From the NCBI RefSeq assembly GCF_040687965.1, contig NZ_CP156084.1:758501-822500 (forward strand): a stretch of 64,000 nt of DNA, given 5' to 3'. The stretch comes from Methylocystis echinoides (GTDB lineage: Bacteria; Pseudomonadota; Alphaproteobacteria; Rhizobiales; Beijerinckiaceae). Shown here piece by piece: positions 51,677-61,332 of the stretch. Each line of letters starts with the position of its first letter. The first letter of the stretch is position 1. A program made the position numbers and the translations under genes. A model generated the notes under the pieces. The model worked only from the letters and a program-made list of their open reading frames with translations, searched no databases and was not told where the DNA came from.

Positions 51677-51689
51677 TGCAATGATTGCA
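51677..51689. promoter_or_regulatory. Palindrome TGCAATGATTGCA, possible MarR operator
   Basis: A perfect 6-1-6 inverted repeat TGCAAT-G-ATTGCA overlapping the start codon (51681-51683) of the Fe-S protein gene. MarR proteins bind palindromes of this size near the genes they control. The position over a start codon would suit repression, but it could be chance. A related short palindrome GCATATGC lies just upstream of the marR start (near 51172). Confidence 0.35.
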
Positions 51690-52970
51690 CGTGCTGACGC
51701 CGCCGCCACGCTCGACGCCCTTACGCTGCGCGACCTTGCGTTCGCCGCCGGGGCGGACGACGCGGGCTTCGTCTCGATTGACAATCCTGCGCTCGACGAT
51801 CAGCGCGCCGAGATCCTCGCCGCTTTTCCCTTCGCCCGGACGCTGATTTCCTTCGTCGTGCGGATGAGCCGCGAGAATTTGCGCAGTCCCGCGCGCTCGC
51901 TGGCCAATCATGAATTCCACCACGCCGGCGCCGATTGCGACGAAACCGCCCACGCGCTCGCGCGGGCGCTGGAGGCGCGCGGCGTGCGCGCCGGCTTTGC
52001 GCCCGCGGGCTTTCCGATGGAGGCCGACAGATGGCCGGGGAAATTGTGGGTGATCGCCCACAAGCCTGTCGCCGTCGCCGCTGGCCTCGGCCTCATGGGC
52101 ATTCATCGTAACGTCATTCATCCGAAGTTCGGCAATTTCATTCTGCTCGGAACGGTCGCGATCGACGTCGACGTGGCGCATGTCTGCGCGCCGATCGATG
52201 ACAACCCTTGTCTCGAATGCAAACTCTGTGTCGCGGCCTGCCCCACGGGGGCCATCGCCGCCGACGGCCATTTCGACTTCGCGGCCTGCTATACGCATAA
52301 CTACCGAGAATTCATGGGCGGCTTCGTGGATTTCGTCGAAACCGTCGCCGAGGCGAAAAGCGCCCGCGACTATCGTGGCAAGCGCGCCGACTCGGAGACC
52401 GTCTCGATGTGGCAGAGCCTCGCGTACAAGCCCAATTACAAGGCCGCCTATTGCCTCGCCGTCTGCCCGGCCGGCGAGGACGTCATCGGCGCCTATCGGA
52501 GCGATAAGGCAGGCTTTCTGCGAGACATCGTCGATCCGCTGAGGAAGAAAGCCGAAACGATTTACGTTTCGGCGGGCTCGGATGCGGAAGAGTATGTGGC
52601 GCGCCGCCTGCCGCACAAGAAAATCAAGCGCGTGGGCTCCGTTTTACGGCCAGCCAATGTCGACAGTTTCCTTGCGGCGCTGACTCATGTTTTTCAACGC
52701 AACCAATCCGCGGGTCTCGACGCCGCCTATCATTTCACCTTCACCGGCGCGTGGCCCCGGCAGGCGACGATCGCCATTTCGAACCGAAAGATCGACGTGC
52801 GCGACGGCCTCGTCGGCGCAGCCGACCTTGCCGTCGTCGCTGACGGCGAGACCTGGATTCGCTTTCTGCGCAAGGAGGCCAGCCTGCCCTGGGCGCTGAT
52901 CAGCCGCCGCATCAGGTTGAAAGGCGACCCGAGGCTCCTTGCCGCCTTCGGACGCTGTTTTCCGGCGTGA
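51681..52970 (+). CDS. 4Fe-4S protein, QueG-like, with C-terminal SCP2-type domain
   Basis: A 429-aa iron-sulfur protein. The centre 'CLECKLCVAACPTGAI' binds one 4Fe-4S cluster, and a second set is formed by 'FAACYTH' and 'KAAYCLAVCPAGED', a pattern shared with epoxyqueuosine reductase and reductive-dehalogenase-type proteins. The C-terminal ~90 residues ('AAYHFTFTGAWPRQATIAI' ... 'LKGDPRLLAAFGRCFPA') resemble an SCP2 sterol-carrier domain, an unusual addition. It lies directly after a MarR gene, suggesting a stress- or substrate-inducible redox enzyme. The reaction is unknown. Confidence 0.75.
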   Translation: MIARADAAATLDALTLRDLAFAAGADDAGFVSIDNPALDDQRAEILAAFPFARTLISFVVRMSRENLRSPARSLANHEFHHAGADCDETAHALARALEARGVRAGFAPAGFPMEADRWPGKLWVIAHKPVAVAAGLGLMGIHRNVIHPKFGNFILLGTVAIDVDVAHVCAPIDDNPCLECKLCVAACPTGAIAADGHFDFAACYTHNYREFMGGFVDFVETVAEAKSARDYRGKRADSETVSMWQSLAYKPNYKAAYCLAVCPAGEDVIGAYRSDKAGFLRDIVDPLRKKAETIYVSAGSDAEEYVARRLPHKKIKRVGSVLRPANVDSFLAALTHVFQRNQSAGLDAAYHFTFTGAWPRQATIAISNRKIDVRDGLVGAADLAVVADGETWIRFLRKEASLPWALISRRIRLKGDPRLLAAFGRCFPA

Positions 52971-52978
52971 ACCCCCAT

Positions 52979-53002
52979 CCCTCCCCCGCATGCGGGAGAG
53001 GG
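52979..53002. repeat. Short palindromic repeat between convergent genes
   Basis: The sequence CCCTCCCCCGCATGCGGGAG with its continuation is nearly self-complementary (CTCCCCCGCA against TGCGGGAGAG). The same 'CCCTCCCCCGC...GCGGGAGAGGG' unit occurs at 58297-58370. It sits in the 50-bp gap between the convergent Fe-S protein and EF-G-like genes and may help end transcription from both sides, though there is no T-tract. Confidence 0.55.
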
Positions 53003-53020
53003 ACCGGAAGCGGCGTCGCC

Positions 53021-55102
53021 TCACCCCACCGCTGCGCGCGCCGGATGGCCGGCATGCGCCGCGACAATGTCGCGCGCCTGCTTGCCGACGACTTCCGCGA
53101 GGTGGTCGAAGCGGGCCTGGAAGAAGCCCGAGCCGGCCGTCGCCGAGCGCAATTCGACGATGAGATTGTCCATCTCGGCCTCGGGAATCAAAGCCTCGAG
53201 CCTGTCCCAGCCTTCCCAGCCCTCGCGCGGCCCGAAGCCCATGATCTGCCCGCGCCGCCCGGAGACGAGGCCCGTCGCGCGCGACATGGCGTCGCTCGGC
53301 ACGAAGATATTCACCGCCAGCACCGGCTCCAGCAGGATCGGTTCGGCCTTGCCCAGCGCCTCGCTCATGCCGATGCGCGCCGCCGTCCGAAACGCCATGT
53401 CGGAAGAGTCGACGGTGTGATAGGAGCCGTCGGTCAGCACAGCCTCGACGTCGACCACAGGGAAACCCAGCGGCCCATGCGTCATGGCGTCCTGACAGCC
53501 CGCCTCAACCGACGAGAAATATTGCTTGGGCACCGCGCCGCCGTGCACGCGCTCGGAGAAGGCGAAGCCCTCTCCCCGCCCGCGCGGCGCAACCTCCAGC
53601 ACCACGTCGCCGAATTGACCATGTCCGCCCGACTGCTTCTTGTGGCGCCCGCGCACCGTCACCTTGTGACGGATCGTTTCTCGATAAGCGACGCTCGGCT
53701 TCGTCACCTCGACGGCGACGCCGAAGCGCGACTGCAACCGTTCGAGCGCCACGCGCAGATGCATCTCGCCCTGGCCATAGAGCTTGATCTGCGACATCTC
53801 CTGATCATGGACGAAGACGAGCGAGGGGTCTTCCTCGACGAGCTTCGCCATGGCCGCGGCAAGGCGCATTTCGTCTTTGCGGTCCTTCACCGCGAGCGCG
53901 ATCGCATGCACGGGGTCGGGGACCGGGGCGCGCGTCTCGAGCGCGGCGCCGTCGGCGCGGCCGTCGGCGACGACCGTATCGCCGGTTTGGACGTGCTCGA
54001 GACGCCCGAGCGCGACCACGTCGCCCTCTTTCGCCTCGCTCACCTTGGTCAGATTGGGGCCGAGCAGCCGGGACAGTCCCGATATGCGATCCTCGCCATG
54101 GGTCGACACGACCGTCTGGCCGTCGGCGAGCGCGCCGCGCAGCACGCGCGCGATCGAGAGCTTGCCGCCATGCGGGGTGTGCACCGTGCGCAGAACGCGC
54201 GCCAGCGGCGGCCCGCCTTCCTTCAGCGCGAGACGCGCACGCGTGTCGGCCACGCCCGGCGCTTCATGGCGCAGCGCCTTCAACAGGCGCGTGACGCCCG
54301 CGCCGCGCTCGGCCGAACCGATGAAGAGCGGCGCAACCAGACCCGCCCGCAATTCTTTGGTAAGATCGTCGAAAACCTGATCGCGCGGCGGCTCGATGTC
54401 GGAAATGAGCTCCTCCATCAAAGCGTCGTCGTAATCTGCGAGGCGCTCCAGCATGGAGTAGCGCGCTTCCCTCTCCGTCGCCGCCTCGCCTTTGGGAATT
54501 TCGACCACCTCGGAGGGCGCATGTTCGCGATAGACATAGGCGCGTTCCAGCGCGAGATCGATGAAGCCGACGGCGACGCCATTGTTCCAGATCGGGATCT
54601 GACGCAAGAGCAGCGGCGTGCGCGACGCGGGCTGCAACACGGTGAGCGCGTGGCGCACGTCGATCGTGGTGGCGTCGATCTTGTTGAGGAATAGAAAATG
54701 CGGAACGCCCAATTCCTCGAGCTGGCGCAGCGTGAGTTGCAGCGCAGGAACCTTGCGCTCGTCCACTTCGCAGACGACGACCGCGGCGTCGACCGCGGGA
54801 AGGACGTTGCGCGCTTCGTGGGAAAATTCCACCGAGCCGGGAAGATCGACGAACGTATAGCGGTCGCCCATGAAATCGACGCTGGCGACATTCGCTTCGA
54901 CGCTCATCTTGTGCGCCCGCGCCTCGGCGCTGGCGTCTCCGACGCTCGATCCGTCGCCAACCGCGCCCTGACGCGGAATGGCGCCGGCATGCGCCACGAT
55001 GGCTTCGAGAAGCGTGGTTTTGCCGCATTGGAAGGGACCCGCCAGCGCGATCAGCCGCGGACCCCGCGCTCTCGCTTCGTGGGAAGAGGTCGACTCACCC
55101 AT
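53021..55102 (-). CDS. Elongation factor G-like GTPase (EF-G2 type)
   Basis: Translational GTPase family protein of 693 aa with the five-domain EF-G layout. The P-loop is GPFQCGKT, not the usual AHIDAGKT; G3 is 'DLPG' and G4 'NKID'. Later domains are recognisable ('GQGEMHLRVALERLQSRFGVAVEVTKPSVAYRETI', 'GHGQFGDVVLEV', 'GRRGQIMGFGPREGW'). This is the divergent 'elongation factor G-like' group, not the main FusA. I chose ATG 55102, since GGGAGG lies 5 nt upstream and an adjacent ATG at 55105 is too close. The role may lie in ribosome recycling or stress. Confidence 0.88.
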   Translation of the reverse strand: MGESTSSHEARARGPRLIALAGPFQCGKTTLLEAIVAHAGAIPRQGAVGDGSSVGDASAEARAHKMSVEANVASVDFMGDRYTFVDLPGSVEFSHEARNVLPAVDAAVVVCEVDERKVPALQLTLRQLEELGVPHFLFLNKIDATTIDVRHALTVLQPASRTPLLLRQIPIWNNGVAVGFIDLALERAYVYREHAPSEVVEIPKGEAATEREARYSMLERLADYDDALMEELISDIEPPRDQVFDDLTKELRAGLVAPLFIGSAERGAGVTRLLKALRHEAPGVADTRARLALKEGGPPLARVLRTVHTPHGGKLSIARVLRGALADGQTVVSTHGEDRISGLSRLLGPNLTKVSEAKEGDVVALGRLEHVQTGDTVVADGRADGAALETRAPVPDPVHAIALAVKDRKDEMRLAAAMAKLVEEDPSLVFVHDQEMSQIKLYGQGEMHLRVALERLQSRFGVAVEVTKPSVAYRETIRHKVTVRGRHKKQSGGHGQFGDVVLEVAPRGRGEGFAFSERVHGGAVPKQYFSSVEAGCQDAMTHGPLGFPVVDVEAVLTDGSYHTVDSSDMAFRTAARIGMSEALGKAEPILLEPVLAVNIFVPSDAMSRATGLVSGRRGQIMGFGPREGWEGWDRLEALIPEAEMDNLIVELRSATAGSGFFQARFDHLAEVVGKQARDIVAAHAGHPARAAVG

Positions 55103-55259
55103 CATTTCCTCCCTTATGTATCGGAGCCTGTTCGGCCAGCTCCGTTGCGTCATGGTCCCACCACATTCCAATTAGCGCAAGCAATGAATAAGGGAGGCGC
55201 TTCCAAGTCGCGCCAAAGCGGGCTAGAACGTTTCTAATTCCAAAGAAGAGAGGTTTTTC

Positions 55260-55976
55260 ATGCGTCCCAGCAAGCGCGCGCCCGACGAGATGCGCCCCGT
55301 GAGTTTCGAGCGCGGCGTGGCCCGTTACGCCGAAGGCTCCTGCTTGGTGAAATTCGGCAATACGCAGGTTTTGTGCGCCGCGTCGCTCGAGGACAAGCCG
55401 CCGCCGTGGCTGCGCGGCCAGGGCCGCGGCTGGGTCACCGCGGAATATTCGATGCTGCCGCGCGCCACCCATACGCGCACGCGGCGGGAATCCTCCGCCG
55501 GCAAGCTCACGGGACGCACGCAGGAAATCCAGCGCCTCATCGGCCGCAGCCTGCGCGCGGTGACGAATCTGCCCGCGATCGGCGAGCGCCAGATCGTGCT
55601 CGACTGCGACGTGATCCAGGCCGACGGCGGCACGCGCACGGCCTCCATCACCGGCGCCTGGCTCGCGCTGCGCGATTGTTTCGAATGGATGCGGTCGCGG
55701 TCGATCATCAAGGAGAATCCGCTGCGCGACCATGTCGCCGCCGTCTCCTGCGGCATCTTCAACGGAACGCCTGTCATCGATCTCGACTACGCCGAAGACT
55801 CGACGGCGCAGACCGACGCCAATTTCGTCATCACCGGGGCTGGCGGCCTCGTTGAAATTCAGGCGACGGCGGAGGTGGCGGTGTTTTCGCAGGACGAACT
55901 CGGGGCCATGCTCGCGCTCGCGCAAAAGGGCGTGGCCGATCTTGTTGCGCTGCAAAAGGCGGCGCTCGCAGCATGA
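55260..55976 (+). CDS. rph: Ribonuclease PH
   Basis: Phosphorolytic 3'-5' exoribonuclease of 238 aa that trims tRNA 3' ends. Family signatures are '[41 protein letters not shown]', '[40 protein letters not shown]' and '[18 protein letters not shown]', which hold the phosphate-binding Arg and catalytic Asp residues. AAGAGAGG precedes the ATG. The stop overlaps the rdgB start as ATGA. Confidence 0.96.
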   Translation: MRPSKRAPDEMRPVSFERGVARYAEGSCLVKFGNTQVLCAASLEDKPPPWLRGQGRGWVTAEYSMLPRATHTRTRRESSAGKLTGRTQEIQRLIGRSLRAVTNLPAIGERQIVLDCDVIQADGGTRTASITGAWLALRDCFEWMRSRSIIKENPLRDHVAAVSCGIFNGTPVIDLDYAEDSTAQTDANFVITGAGGLVEIQATAEVAVFSQDELGAMLALAQKGVADLVALQKAALAA

Positions 55977-56617
55977 CAACGAGCGGCGCGCCCCACCGCA
56001 AGATCGCCGGCAAGCTCGTGATCGCCACGCATAATCCCGGCAAGCTCTGGGAGCTTCAGCAACTGCTCGCGCCGCATGGCGTCGACGCCGTGTCGGCCGG
56101 CGACCTCGGCCTCGCCGAACCCGAGGAGACGGAGACGACCTTTCGGGGCAATGCGGCGCTGAAGGCGCGCGCGGCGGCGATGGCGTCGGGCCTGCCCGCC
56201 TTTGCCGACGATTCGGGTCTTTGCGTCGATGCGCTCGAGGGCGCGCCGGGCGTTTATTCGGCGCGCTGGGCGGGCGAAACCAGAGACTTCAAGGCGGCCT
56301 GCGAATTGGTGCGCCGCAAACTCGACGAACGCGGCGCGCGCCCGCCCTATCGCGCCAATTTCACCTGCGCGCTGGCGATCGTATGGCCCGACGGCCACAT
56401 CGAGGAATTCGAAGGCCGCGTCGACGGCGAGCTGGTTTTTCCGCCCAAGGGCGACAAAGGCTTCGGCTATGATCCGATCTTCAAGCCCGACGAACTCGAC
56501 AAGACCTTCGGCGAGATGATGTCGGCCGAAAAGCACGCGCTGCCGGGCGACGGCTCTCGCGCGCTCTCGCATCGCGCGCGGGCTTTTCAGGCGATGGCGA
56601 AAGCCTGTCTGGACTGA
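55973..56617 (+). CDS. rdgB: XTP/dITP diphosphatase (non-canonical purine NTPase)
   Basis: House-cleaning enzyme of 214 aa hydrolysing XTP, ITP and dITP to monophosphates. The N-terminal '[19 protein letters not shown]' binds nucleotide, '[19 protein letters not shown]' and '[28 protein letters not shown]' hold the metal-binding acidic residues, and '[15 protein letters not shown]' and 'ALSHRARAF' are the later motifs. It is translationally coupled to rph, a very common pair. Confidence 0.95.
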   Translation: MTTSGAPHRKIAGKLVIATHNPGKLWELQQLLAPHGVDAVSAGDLGLAEPEETETTFRGNAALKARAAAMASGLPAFADDSGLCVDALEGAPGVYSARWAGETRDFKAACELVRRKLDERGARPPYRANFTCALAIVWPDGHIEEFEGRVDGELVFPPKGDKGFGYDPIFKPDELDKTFGEMMSAEKHALPGDGSRALSHRARAFQAMAKACLD

Positions 56618-56764
56618 CCAGGGTTGCGTCGCCGCCTGACGCGCCCAGTTCGGGCGATGCGGCGGCGCAGACCCTTTCTCTTGGCGCGGGCCTGTGCGTT
56701 ACTATCTGTCGGCTAAGAACAGCGCGAAAGCGCGCGCCGGGATGAAACCCTCAGGAAGCGCCCC

Positions 56765-58282
56765 ATGACCAAGCACGAGATTTTCGCCGCCTCGAAACCG
56801 CCCTTCAAGGCCCGCTACGGCAATTTCGTCAACGGCGAATGGGCGGACGCGAAGTCGGCCCGCACCTTCGACAACCTCTCCCCGATCACGGGCCAGAAAG
56901 TGTGCGAGATCGCCCGCTCGGACAAGGACGATATCGAGGCCGCGCTCGACGCCGCCCACGCCGCCAAAGCCGCCTGGGGACGGGCCAGCGCCGCGGAGCG
57001 CGCGACGCTTCTCAACAAGATCGCGGATCGCATGGAGGAGAATCTCGAGCTTCTCGCCGCCGCGGAGACCTGGGACAATGGCAAGCCCATCCGCGAGACC
57101 ATGGCCGCCGACGTGCCGCTCGCGATTGATCATTTTCGCTATTTCGCCGGCGCGGTGCGCGCGCAGGAAGGCGGAATATCCGAGATCGATCACGATACGG
57201 TCGCCTATCACTTCCACGAGCCGCTCGGCGTCGTCGGCCAGATCATCCCCTGGAACTTCCCGCTGCTGATGGCGGCCTGGAAGCTCGCGCCCGCCCTCGC
57301 CGCCGGCAACTGCGTCCTGATCAAGCCCGCCGAACAGACGCCCGCGAGCATTCTCGTCTGGGCGGAGATTGTCGGCGACGTGCTGCCGAAGGGCGTCCTC
57401 AACATCGTGAACGGCTTCGGGCTCGAGGCCGGCAAGCCGCTCGCTTCGTCGAATCGCATCGCAAAGATCGCCTTCACCGGCGAGACGACGACGGGCCGGC
57501 TGATCATGCAATACGCCAGTCAGACGCTGATCCCCGTCACGCTGGAACTCGGCGGCAAGTCGCCGAACATCTTCTTCGAAGACGTGGCGCGCGAGGACGA
57601 CGACTTCTTCGACAAGGCTGTCGAAGGCTTCGTGATGTTTGCGCTGAACCAGGGCGAGGTGTGCACCTGCCCGAGCCGCGCGCTCATCCATGAGAAGATC
57701 TACGACCGCTTCATGGCGCGCGCGCTGGAGCGCGTCGCGGCGATCAAGCAGGGCAATCCGCTCGACCCCGAGACGATGATCGGCGCGCAGGCGTCGTCCG
57801 AGCAGCTCGAGAAGATCTTGAGCTATATCGACATTGGCAAGCAGGAAGGCGCCAAGGTGCTCGCCGGCGGCGAGCGCAACCTGCTCGACGGCGACCTCGC
57901 CGGCGGTTTCTATGTGAAGCCCACGGTCCTGCAGGGCCACAACCGCATGCGAGTCTTCCAGGAGGAAATCTTCGGTCCCGTTGTCTCGGTCACGACGTTC
58001 AAGGACGACGACGAAGCGCTGCAGATCGCCAATGACACGCTCTACGGTCTCGGCGCCGGCGTGTGGAGCCGCGACATCAATCGCTGCTACCGCTTCGGCC
58101 GCGCGATCCAGGCGGGACGCGTGTGGACCAACTGCTATCACGCCTATCCGGCGCATGCAGCCTTCGGCGGTTACAAGCAGTCCGGCATCGGCCGTGAAAA
58201 TCACAAGATGATGCTCGATCATTATCAGCAGACGAAGAACATGCTGGTGAGCTACAGCCCGAAAAAACTGGGGTTCTTCTAG
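56765..58282 (+). CDS. NAD-dependent aldehyde dehydrogenase (ExaC/acetaldehyde dehydrogenase type)
   Basis: Oxidises an aldehyde to the acid with NAD, 505 aa, cytosolic. The catalytic Cys lies in '[15 protein letters not shown]' and the general-base Glu in '[15 protein letters not shown]'. '[33 protein letters not shown]' is the cofactor domain. The C-terminus '[30 protein letters not shown]' matches the ethanol- or propanol-linked acetaldehyde dehydrogenases. A DUF779 gene follows, a conserved association of this ALDH group. AGGAAGCG precedes the ATG. Confidence 0.92.
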   Translation: MTKHEIFAASKPPFKARYGNFVNGEWADAKSARTFDNLSPITGQKVCEIARSDKDDIEAALDAAHAAKAAWGRASAAERATLLNKIADRMEENLELLAAAETWDNGKPIRETMAADVPLAIDHFRYFAGAVRAQEGGISEIDHDTVAYHFHEPLGVVGQIIPWNFPLLMAAWKLAPALAAGNCVLIKPAEQTPASILVWAEIVGDVLPKGVLNIVNGFGLEAGKPLASSNRIAKIAFTGETTTGRLIMQYASQTLIPVTLELGGKSPNIFFEDVAREDDDFFDKAVEGFVMFALNQGEVCTCPSRALIHEKIYDRFMARALERVAAIKQGNPLDPETMIGAQASSEQLEKILSYIDIGKQEGAKVLAGGERNLLDGDLAGGFYVKPTVLQGHNRMRVFQEEIFGPVVSVTTFKDDDEALQIANDTLYGLGAGVWSRDINRCYRFGRAIQAGRVWTNCYHAYPAHAAFGGYKQSGIGRENHKMMLDHYQQTKNMLVSYSPKKLGFF

Positions 58283-58296
58283 AGCACCCGCCCCAA

Positions 58297-58370
58297 CCCT
58301 CCCCCGCTTGCGCGGGAGAGGGAGCAGGCGCGGGCCTTGAGCGTCCCCTCTCCCGCGCAACGGGGGAGGG
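58297..58370. repeat. Dispersed inverted repeat between the ALDH and DUF779 genes
   Basis: Arms 58297-58322 (starting CCCTCCCCCGCTTGCGCGGG) and 58346-58370 are inverted copies with one deleted base, separated by 23 nt. The unit is related to the repeat at 52979-53002. It fills most of the spacer after the aldehyde dehydrogenase stop and runs to 15 bp before the probable DUF779 start. Confidence 0.75.
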
Positions 58371-58384
58371 ACAGGGAGGAGATC

Positions 58385-58756
58385 CTGAGCGCACCCGACA
58401 CGCCTCAACGCGTCACCGCCACGCAAGCCGCGCGCGACTTCATCGCGCGTCTTCGCGCGGACCATGGCGACATTCTCTTCCACCAGTCCGGGGGGTGCTG
58501 CGACGGCTCGGCGCCGATGTGCTATCCGAAAGGCGACTTTCTTATCGGCGACAATGACGTCTTGCTCGGAGAAATCGGCGGCGCGCTGTTTTACATCGGC
58601 GCGGCGCAGTTCGATTACTGGAAACACACCCAGCTCATTATCGACGTCGTGCCCGGACAGGGCGGCATGTTCTCGCTCGACAACGGAACCGGAAGGCGCT
58701 TTCTTACGCGCTCGCGACTCTTCAGCGACGAAGAACTCGCGGCGCTCGGGGCATAA
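58385..58756 (+). CDS. DUF779 domain protein (start codon uncertain)
   Basis: A 123-aa protein of the DUF779 family, usually encoded beside aldehyde dehydrogenases. The conserved core is 'ILFHQSGGCCDGSAPMCYP' with three cysteines (adjacent Cys-Cys plus one more), possibly a metal or redox site, followed by 'FYIGAAQFDYWKHTQLIIDVVPGQGGMFSLD'. The frame has no ATG near its beginning. CTG at 58385 lies 4 nt after AGGGAGGA, while a TTG at 58337 sits inside the upstream repeat and would add 16 repeat-coded residues. I favour CTG but this is unproven. Function unknown. Confidence 0.75.
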   Translation: MSAPDTPQRVTATQAARDFIARLRADHGDILFHQSGGCCDGSAPMCYPKGDFLIGDNDVLLGEIGGALFYIGAAQFDYWKHTQLIIDVVPGQGGMFSLDNGTGRRFLTRSRLFSDEELAALGA

Positions 58757-58769
58757 TGTGGAGGGCTAG

Positions 58770-59327
58770 ATGTCGCTTGCAAATCAGACTTTGAAAGCCG
58801 CGACCATCCGCTTCGCCCTGCGCCCGTGCAGCCTGGGCCTTGCGCTCATCGCCGTGAGCGATAGAGGCGTCTGCGCCATTCTGCTGGGCGACGACGCTGA
58901 GGCGCTTCTCGACGAATTGCGTCGCCGCTTTCCGAAATCAGAGATCACAGACGCCGGCGCCGATTGCCGCGGACTTGTCGCCGAAGCGCTCGCCCTCGTG
59001 GAGGCGCCGTCTTCACCCGCAAATCTCCCGCTCGACGCGCGCGGCACCGCGTTCCAGCGCCGCGTCTGGGAGGCGTTGCGCGCGATCCCACCCGGCGCCA
59101 CGGCAAGCTATGCCGACATTGCAACGCGCATCGGCGCGCCGACCGCCACCCGCGCCGTCGCCAGCGCCTGCGGCGCCAATCCGATCGCCGTCGCCATCCC
59201 CTGCCATCGCGTCTTGCGCAGCGACGGCGGATTGTCGGGCTATCGCTGGGGCGTCGATCGCAAGGACGCTCTTCTGGCTCGCGAGGGATATCGGCCTAAG
59301 GCGCGCCAATTTGTAAAAACCGCCTAA
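58770..59327 (+). CDS. Methylated-DNA--protein-cysteine methyltransferase
   Basis: Suicide DNA-repair protein of 185 aa (Ogt/Ada C-terminal type) that removes methyl from O6-methylguanine onto Cys145 in PCHRV. The flanking 'ACGANPIAVAIPCHRVLRSDGGLSGYRWG' is the full family signature, and 'GTAFQRRVWEALRAIPPGATASYADIA' is the DNA-binding HTH. It has an N-terminal RNase H-like region but lacks the Ada N-terminal zinc and AraC domains, so it would not itself be a transcriptional activator. Confidence 0.93.
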   Translation: MSLANQTLKAATIRFALRPCSLGLALIAVSDRGVCAILLGDDAEALLDELRRRFPKSEITDAGADCRGLVAEALALVEAPSSPANLPLDARGTAFQRRVWEALRAIPPGATASYADIATRIGAPTATRAVASACGANPIAVAIPCHRVLRSDGGLSGYRWGVDRKDALLAREGYRPKARQFVKTA

Positions 59328-59403
59328 AGAGGCGCTCCACCCCTCCAGCCAGACACAAGCGCCCGCGCCTAGCTTCGCCTCATTCGATCATGTGAGGCCG
59401 AAT

Positions 59404-59784
59404 ATGGAGCCGGTGTATCTCTTCAAACTCATCGACCAGCAGAAAAGCTGGCTGTCCACCCGGCAATCGCTCGTTGCGCAAAATGTCGCCAATGTGAATA
59501 CGCCGGGCTACAAAGCGCTCGACACCTTGCCTTTCGCACGCGTGATGGAGCGCAGCGCGCTGGAAATGGCGGGCGCCGATCCTTTGCATATGCGTCCCTC
59601 TCCGACCGAGACCATGGCCGCCGCCGTCAAGCCGGCGGAAGGCTGGGAGACGACGATCTCCGGCAACACCGTGTCGCCCGAGCAGGAGATGATCAAGGCC
59701 GGCGAAATCCGCGGCGCCTTCACGCTCGACACCAATCTGGTGCGCAGCTTCCACAATATGTGGATCGCGGTGGTGCGGTCATGA
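59404..59784 (+). CDS. flgB: Flagellar proximal rod protein FlgB
   Basis: Rod component of the flagellar basal body, 126 aa, exported by the flagellar type III apparatus. The N-terminal motif '[25 protein letters not shown]' (with ANVNTPGYK) is the conserved rod/hook signature. It is the first gene of a run flgB-flgC-fliE-flgG-flgA-flgI with overlapping or tightly spaced ends. ATG 59404 is preferred to a GTG 12 bp upstream. Confidence 0.93.
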   Translation: MEPVYLFKLIDQQKSWLSTRQSLVAQNVANVNTPGYKALDTLPFARVMERSALEMAGADPLHMRPSPTETMAAAVKPAEGWETTISGNTVSPEQEMIKAGEIRGAFTLDTNLVRSFHNMWIAVVRS

Positions 59785-60200
59785 TCGACCCGCTCGACGC
59801 TTCCTTAAAAATTGCCGCCTCAGGCCTCGAAGCGCAGTCCGCCCGACTGCGCGTCGTTTCCGAAAATATGGCGAACGCCCAGTCGACGGGACGCGTCGCC
59901 GGAGCGGAACCGTATCGCCGCAAGACGATTTCCTTCGCCAGCGAGCTCGATCGCGCCAATGGCGTCAATCTGGTGCGCGTCAATTCGGTCGGCGCCGATC
60001 CGACGCCCTTTCCGATCGAGCACGATCCCGGCAATCCCGCCGCCGACGCCAGCGGCGACGTCAAACGGCCCAATGTCAATCTTCTCCTCGAAATGGGCGA
60101 TTTGCGCGAAGCCAACCGCGCCTATGAGGCCGATCTGCAAATGATGAAACAGACGCGCGACCTTGTCGCAATGACCGTCGATCTTCTGAAAGGCGCTTGA
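59781..60200 (+). CDS. flgC: Flagellar proximal rod protein FlgC
   Basis: Rod protein of 139 aa. The N-terminus '[31 protein letters not shown]' and the C-terminal '[40 protein letters not shown]' are the conserved FlgC ends that form the coiled-coil core of the rod. The ATG overlaps the flgB stop as ATGA. Confidence 0.95.
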   Translation: MIDPLDASLKIAASGLEAQSARLRVVSENMANAQSTGRVAGAEPYRRKTISFASELDRANGVNLVRVNSVGADPTPFPIEHDPGNPAADASGDVKRPNVNLLLEMGDLREANRAYEADLQMMKQTRDLVAMTVDLLKGA

Positions 60201-60203
60201 AAA

Positions 60204-60530
60204 ATGCTTCCACTCGCTTCCATCGCCGCCGCCGCCGTCGGACCGCTCGCTCAAACCGCTGCAACCGCGCTTACGCAAGCGCCGCGAGCCGCCGCAATTG
60301 CTGAAACCGCCGGCGCCTCCTTCGGCGACTTCCTCCAGCAGTTCAGCGCGCAGACCGTCGACTCGCTGAAGAACGGCGAAGCGGCGGCCATCGCCGGCGT
60401 CGACGGCAAGGCCTCCTTGCAGAAAGTCGTCGGCGCAGTGATGCAGGCGGAGCGGGATCTGCACACCGCCATCGCGCTGCGCGACAAGGCGGTCTCCGCC
60501 TATCAGGAAATCAGCCGCATGGCGATCTAA
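60204..60530 (+). CDS. fliE: Flagellar hook-basal body complex protein FliE
   Basis: MS-ring/rod junction protein, 108 aa. The C-terminal half '[38 protein letters not shown]' is the typical FliE sequence ending in the M-x-I motif. The N-terminal half is Ala-rich and variable. It starts 3 bp after flgC. Confidence 0.92.
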   Translation: MLPLASIAAAAVGPLAQTAATALTQAPRAAAIAETAGASFGDFLQQFSAQTVDSLKNGEAAAIAGVDGKASLQKVVGAVMQAERDLHTAIALRDKAVSAYQEISRMAI

Positions 60531-60543
60531 AGGAGCAGGCGTC

Positions 60544-61332
60544 TTGAGAGCACTCGCCATCGCAGCGACGGGCATGAGCGCCCAGCAACAGAATATCGAA
60601 GTCATCTCCAATAATATCGCCAATATCAATACGACGGGCTTCAAGCGCGCGCGCGCGGAGTTTACCGATCTTCTCTACCAGACGGAGCGGCTGCAGGGCG
60701 TCTCCAACCGCGGCCGCGACGCGACCGTGCCGCAAGGCTCGCAATTCGGGCTCGGCGTGCGCACCGCCGCGGTGCGCAGCCTGCAGCAGCAGGGCGCCAT
60801 GACCAACACCGGCAATCCGTATGACCTCAGCCTCAACGGGCGCGGCTGGTTTCAGATCCTCGGCGCCGACAACGAGACGGTCTATACGCGCGCCGGTTCG
60901 TTCAGCACCAACGCCAACGGCGAGCTCGTCACTGTGGACGGCTATCAGCTTTCTCCGACGATCACCGTGCCGAGCAATGCGTTGAGCGTCTCGATCAGCC
61001 AGACGGGCGTCGTCTCCGCGATGATCGCCGGACAAACCGACCCACAGCAGATCGGTCAGATCACGATCGCGACCTTTCCAAACGACGCGGGCCTCGAGGC
61101 GCTCGGCGGCAATCTGTTCCGCCAGACCGCAGCCTCGGGGCAGCCGGTTGTCGGCGTGCCGGGCGATCCGGGTTTCGGCGTCGTCAACCAGGGTTATCTC
61201 GAGAGCTCTAACGTCGATCCGGTGAAAGAGCTAACCAATCTCATCGCGGCGCAACGCGCCTTCGAGCTCAATTCCAAGGTCATTCAGGCCGCCGACGAAA
61301 TGGCCGGAACCGTTTCGAAGGGCATCCGATGA
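60544..61332 (+). CDS. flgG: Flagellar distal rod protein FlgG (TTG start)
   Basis: Distal rod protein, 262 aa. The N-terminal '[45 protein letters not shown]' and C-terminal '[36 protein letters not shown]' are diagnostic. The start is TTG at 60544 with a strong AAAGGAGC site upstream, and the length agrees with family members (~260). The 3' end overlaps flgA as ATGA. Confidence 0.95.
   Translation: MRALAIAATGMSAQQQNIEVISNNIANINTTGFKRARAEFTDLLYQTERLQGVSNRGRDATVPQGSQFGLGVRTAAVRSLQQQGAMTNTGNPYDLSLNGRGWFQILGADNETVYTRAGSFSTNANGELVTVDGYQLSPTITVPSNALSVSISQTGVVSAMIAGQTDPQQIGQITIATFPNDAGLEALGGNLFRQTAASGQPVVGVPGDPGFGVVNQGYLESSNVDPVKELTNLIAAQRAFELNSKVIQAADEMAGTVSKGIR

Noticed and set aside
52967-54694. 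A 575-codon plus-strand frame over the EF-G-like gene
   Set aside because: Arg/His-rich shadow. The minus strand encodes a complete five-domain GTPase.
56702-58627. A 641-codon minus-strand frame over the aldehyde dehydrogenase
   Set aside because: Shadow of a clear ALDH gene and crosses a dispersed repeat; no motif seen.
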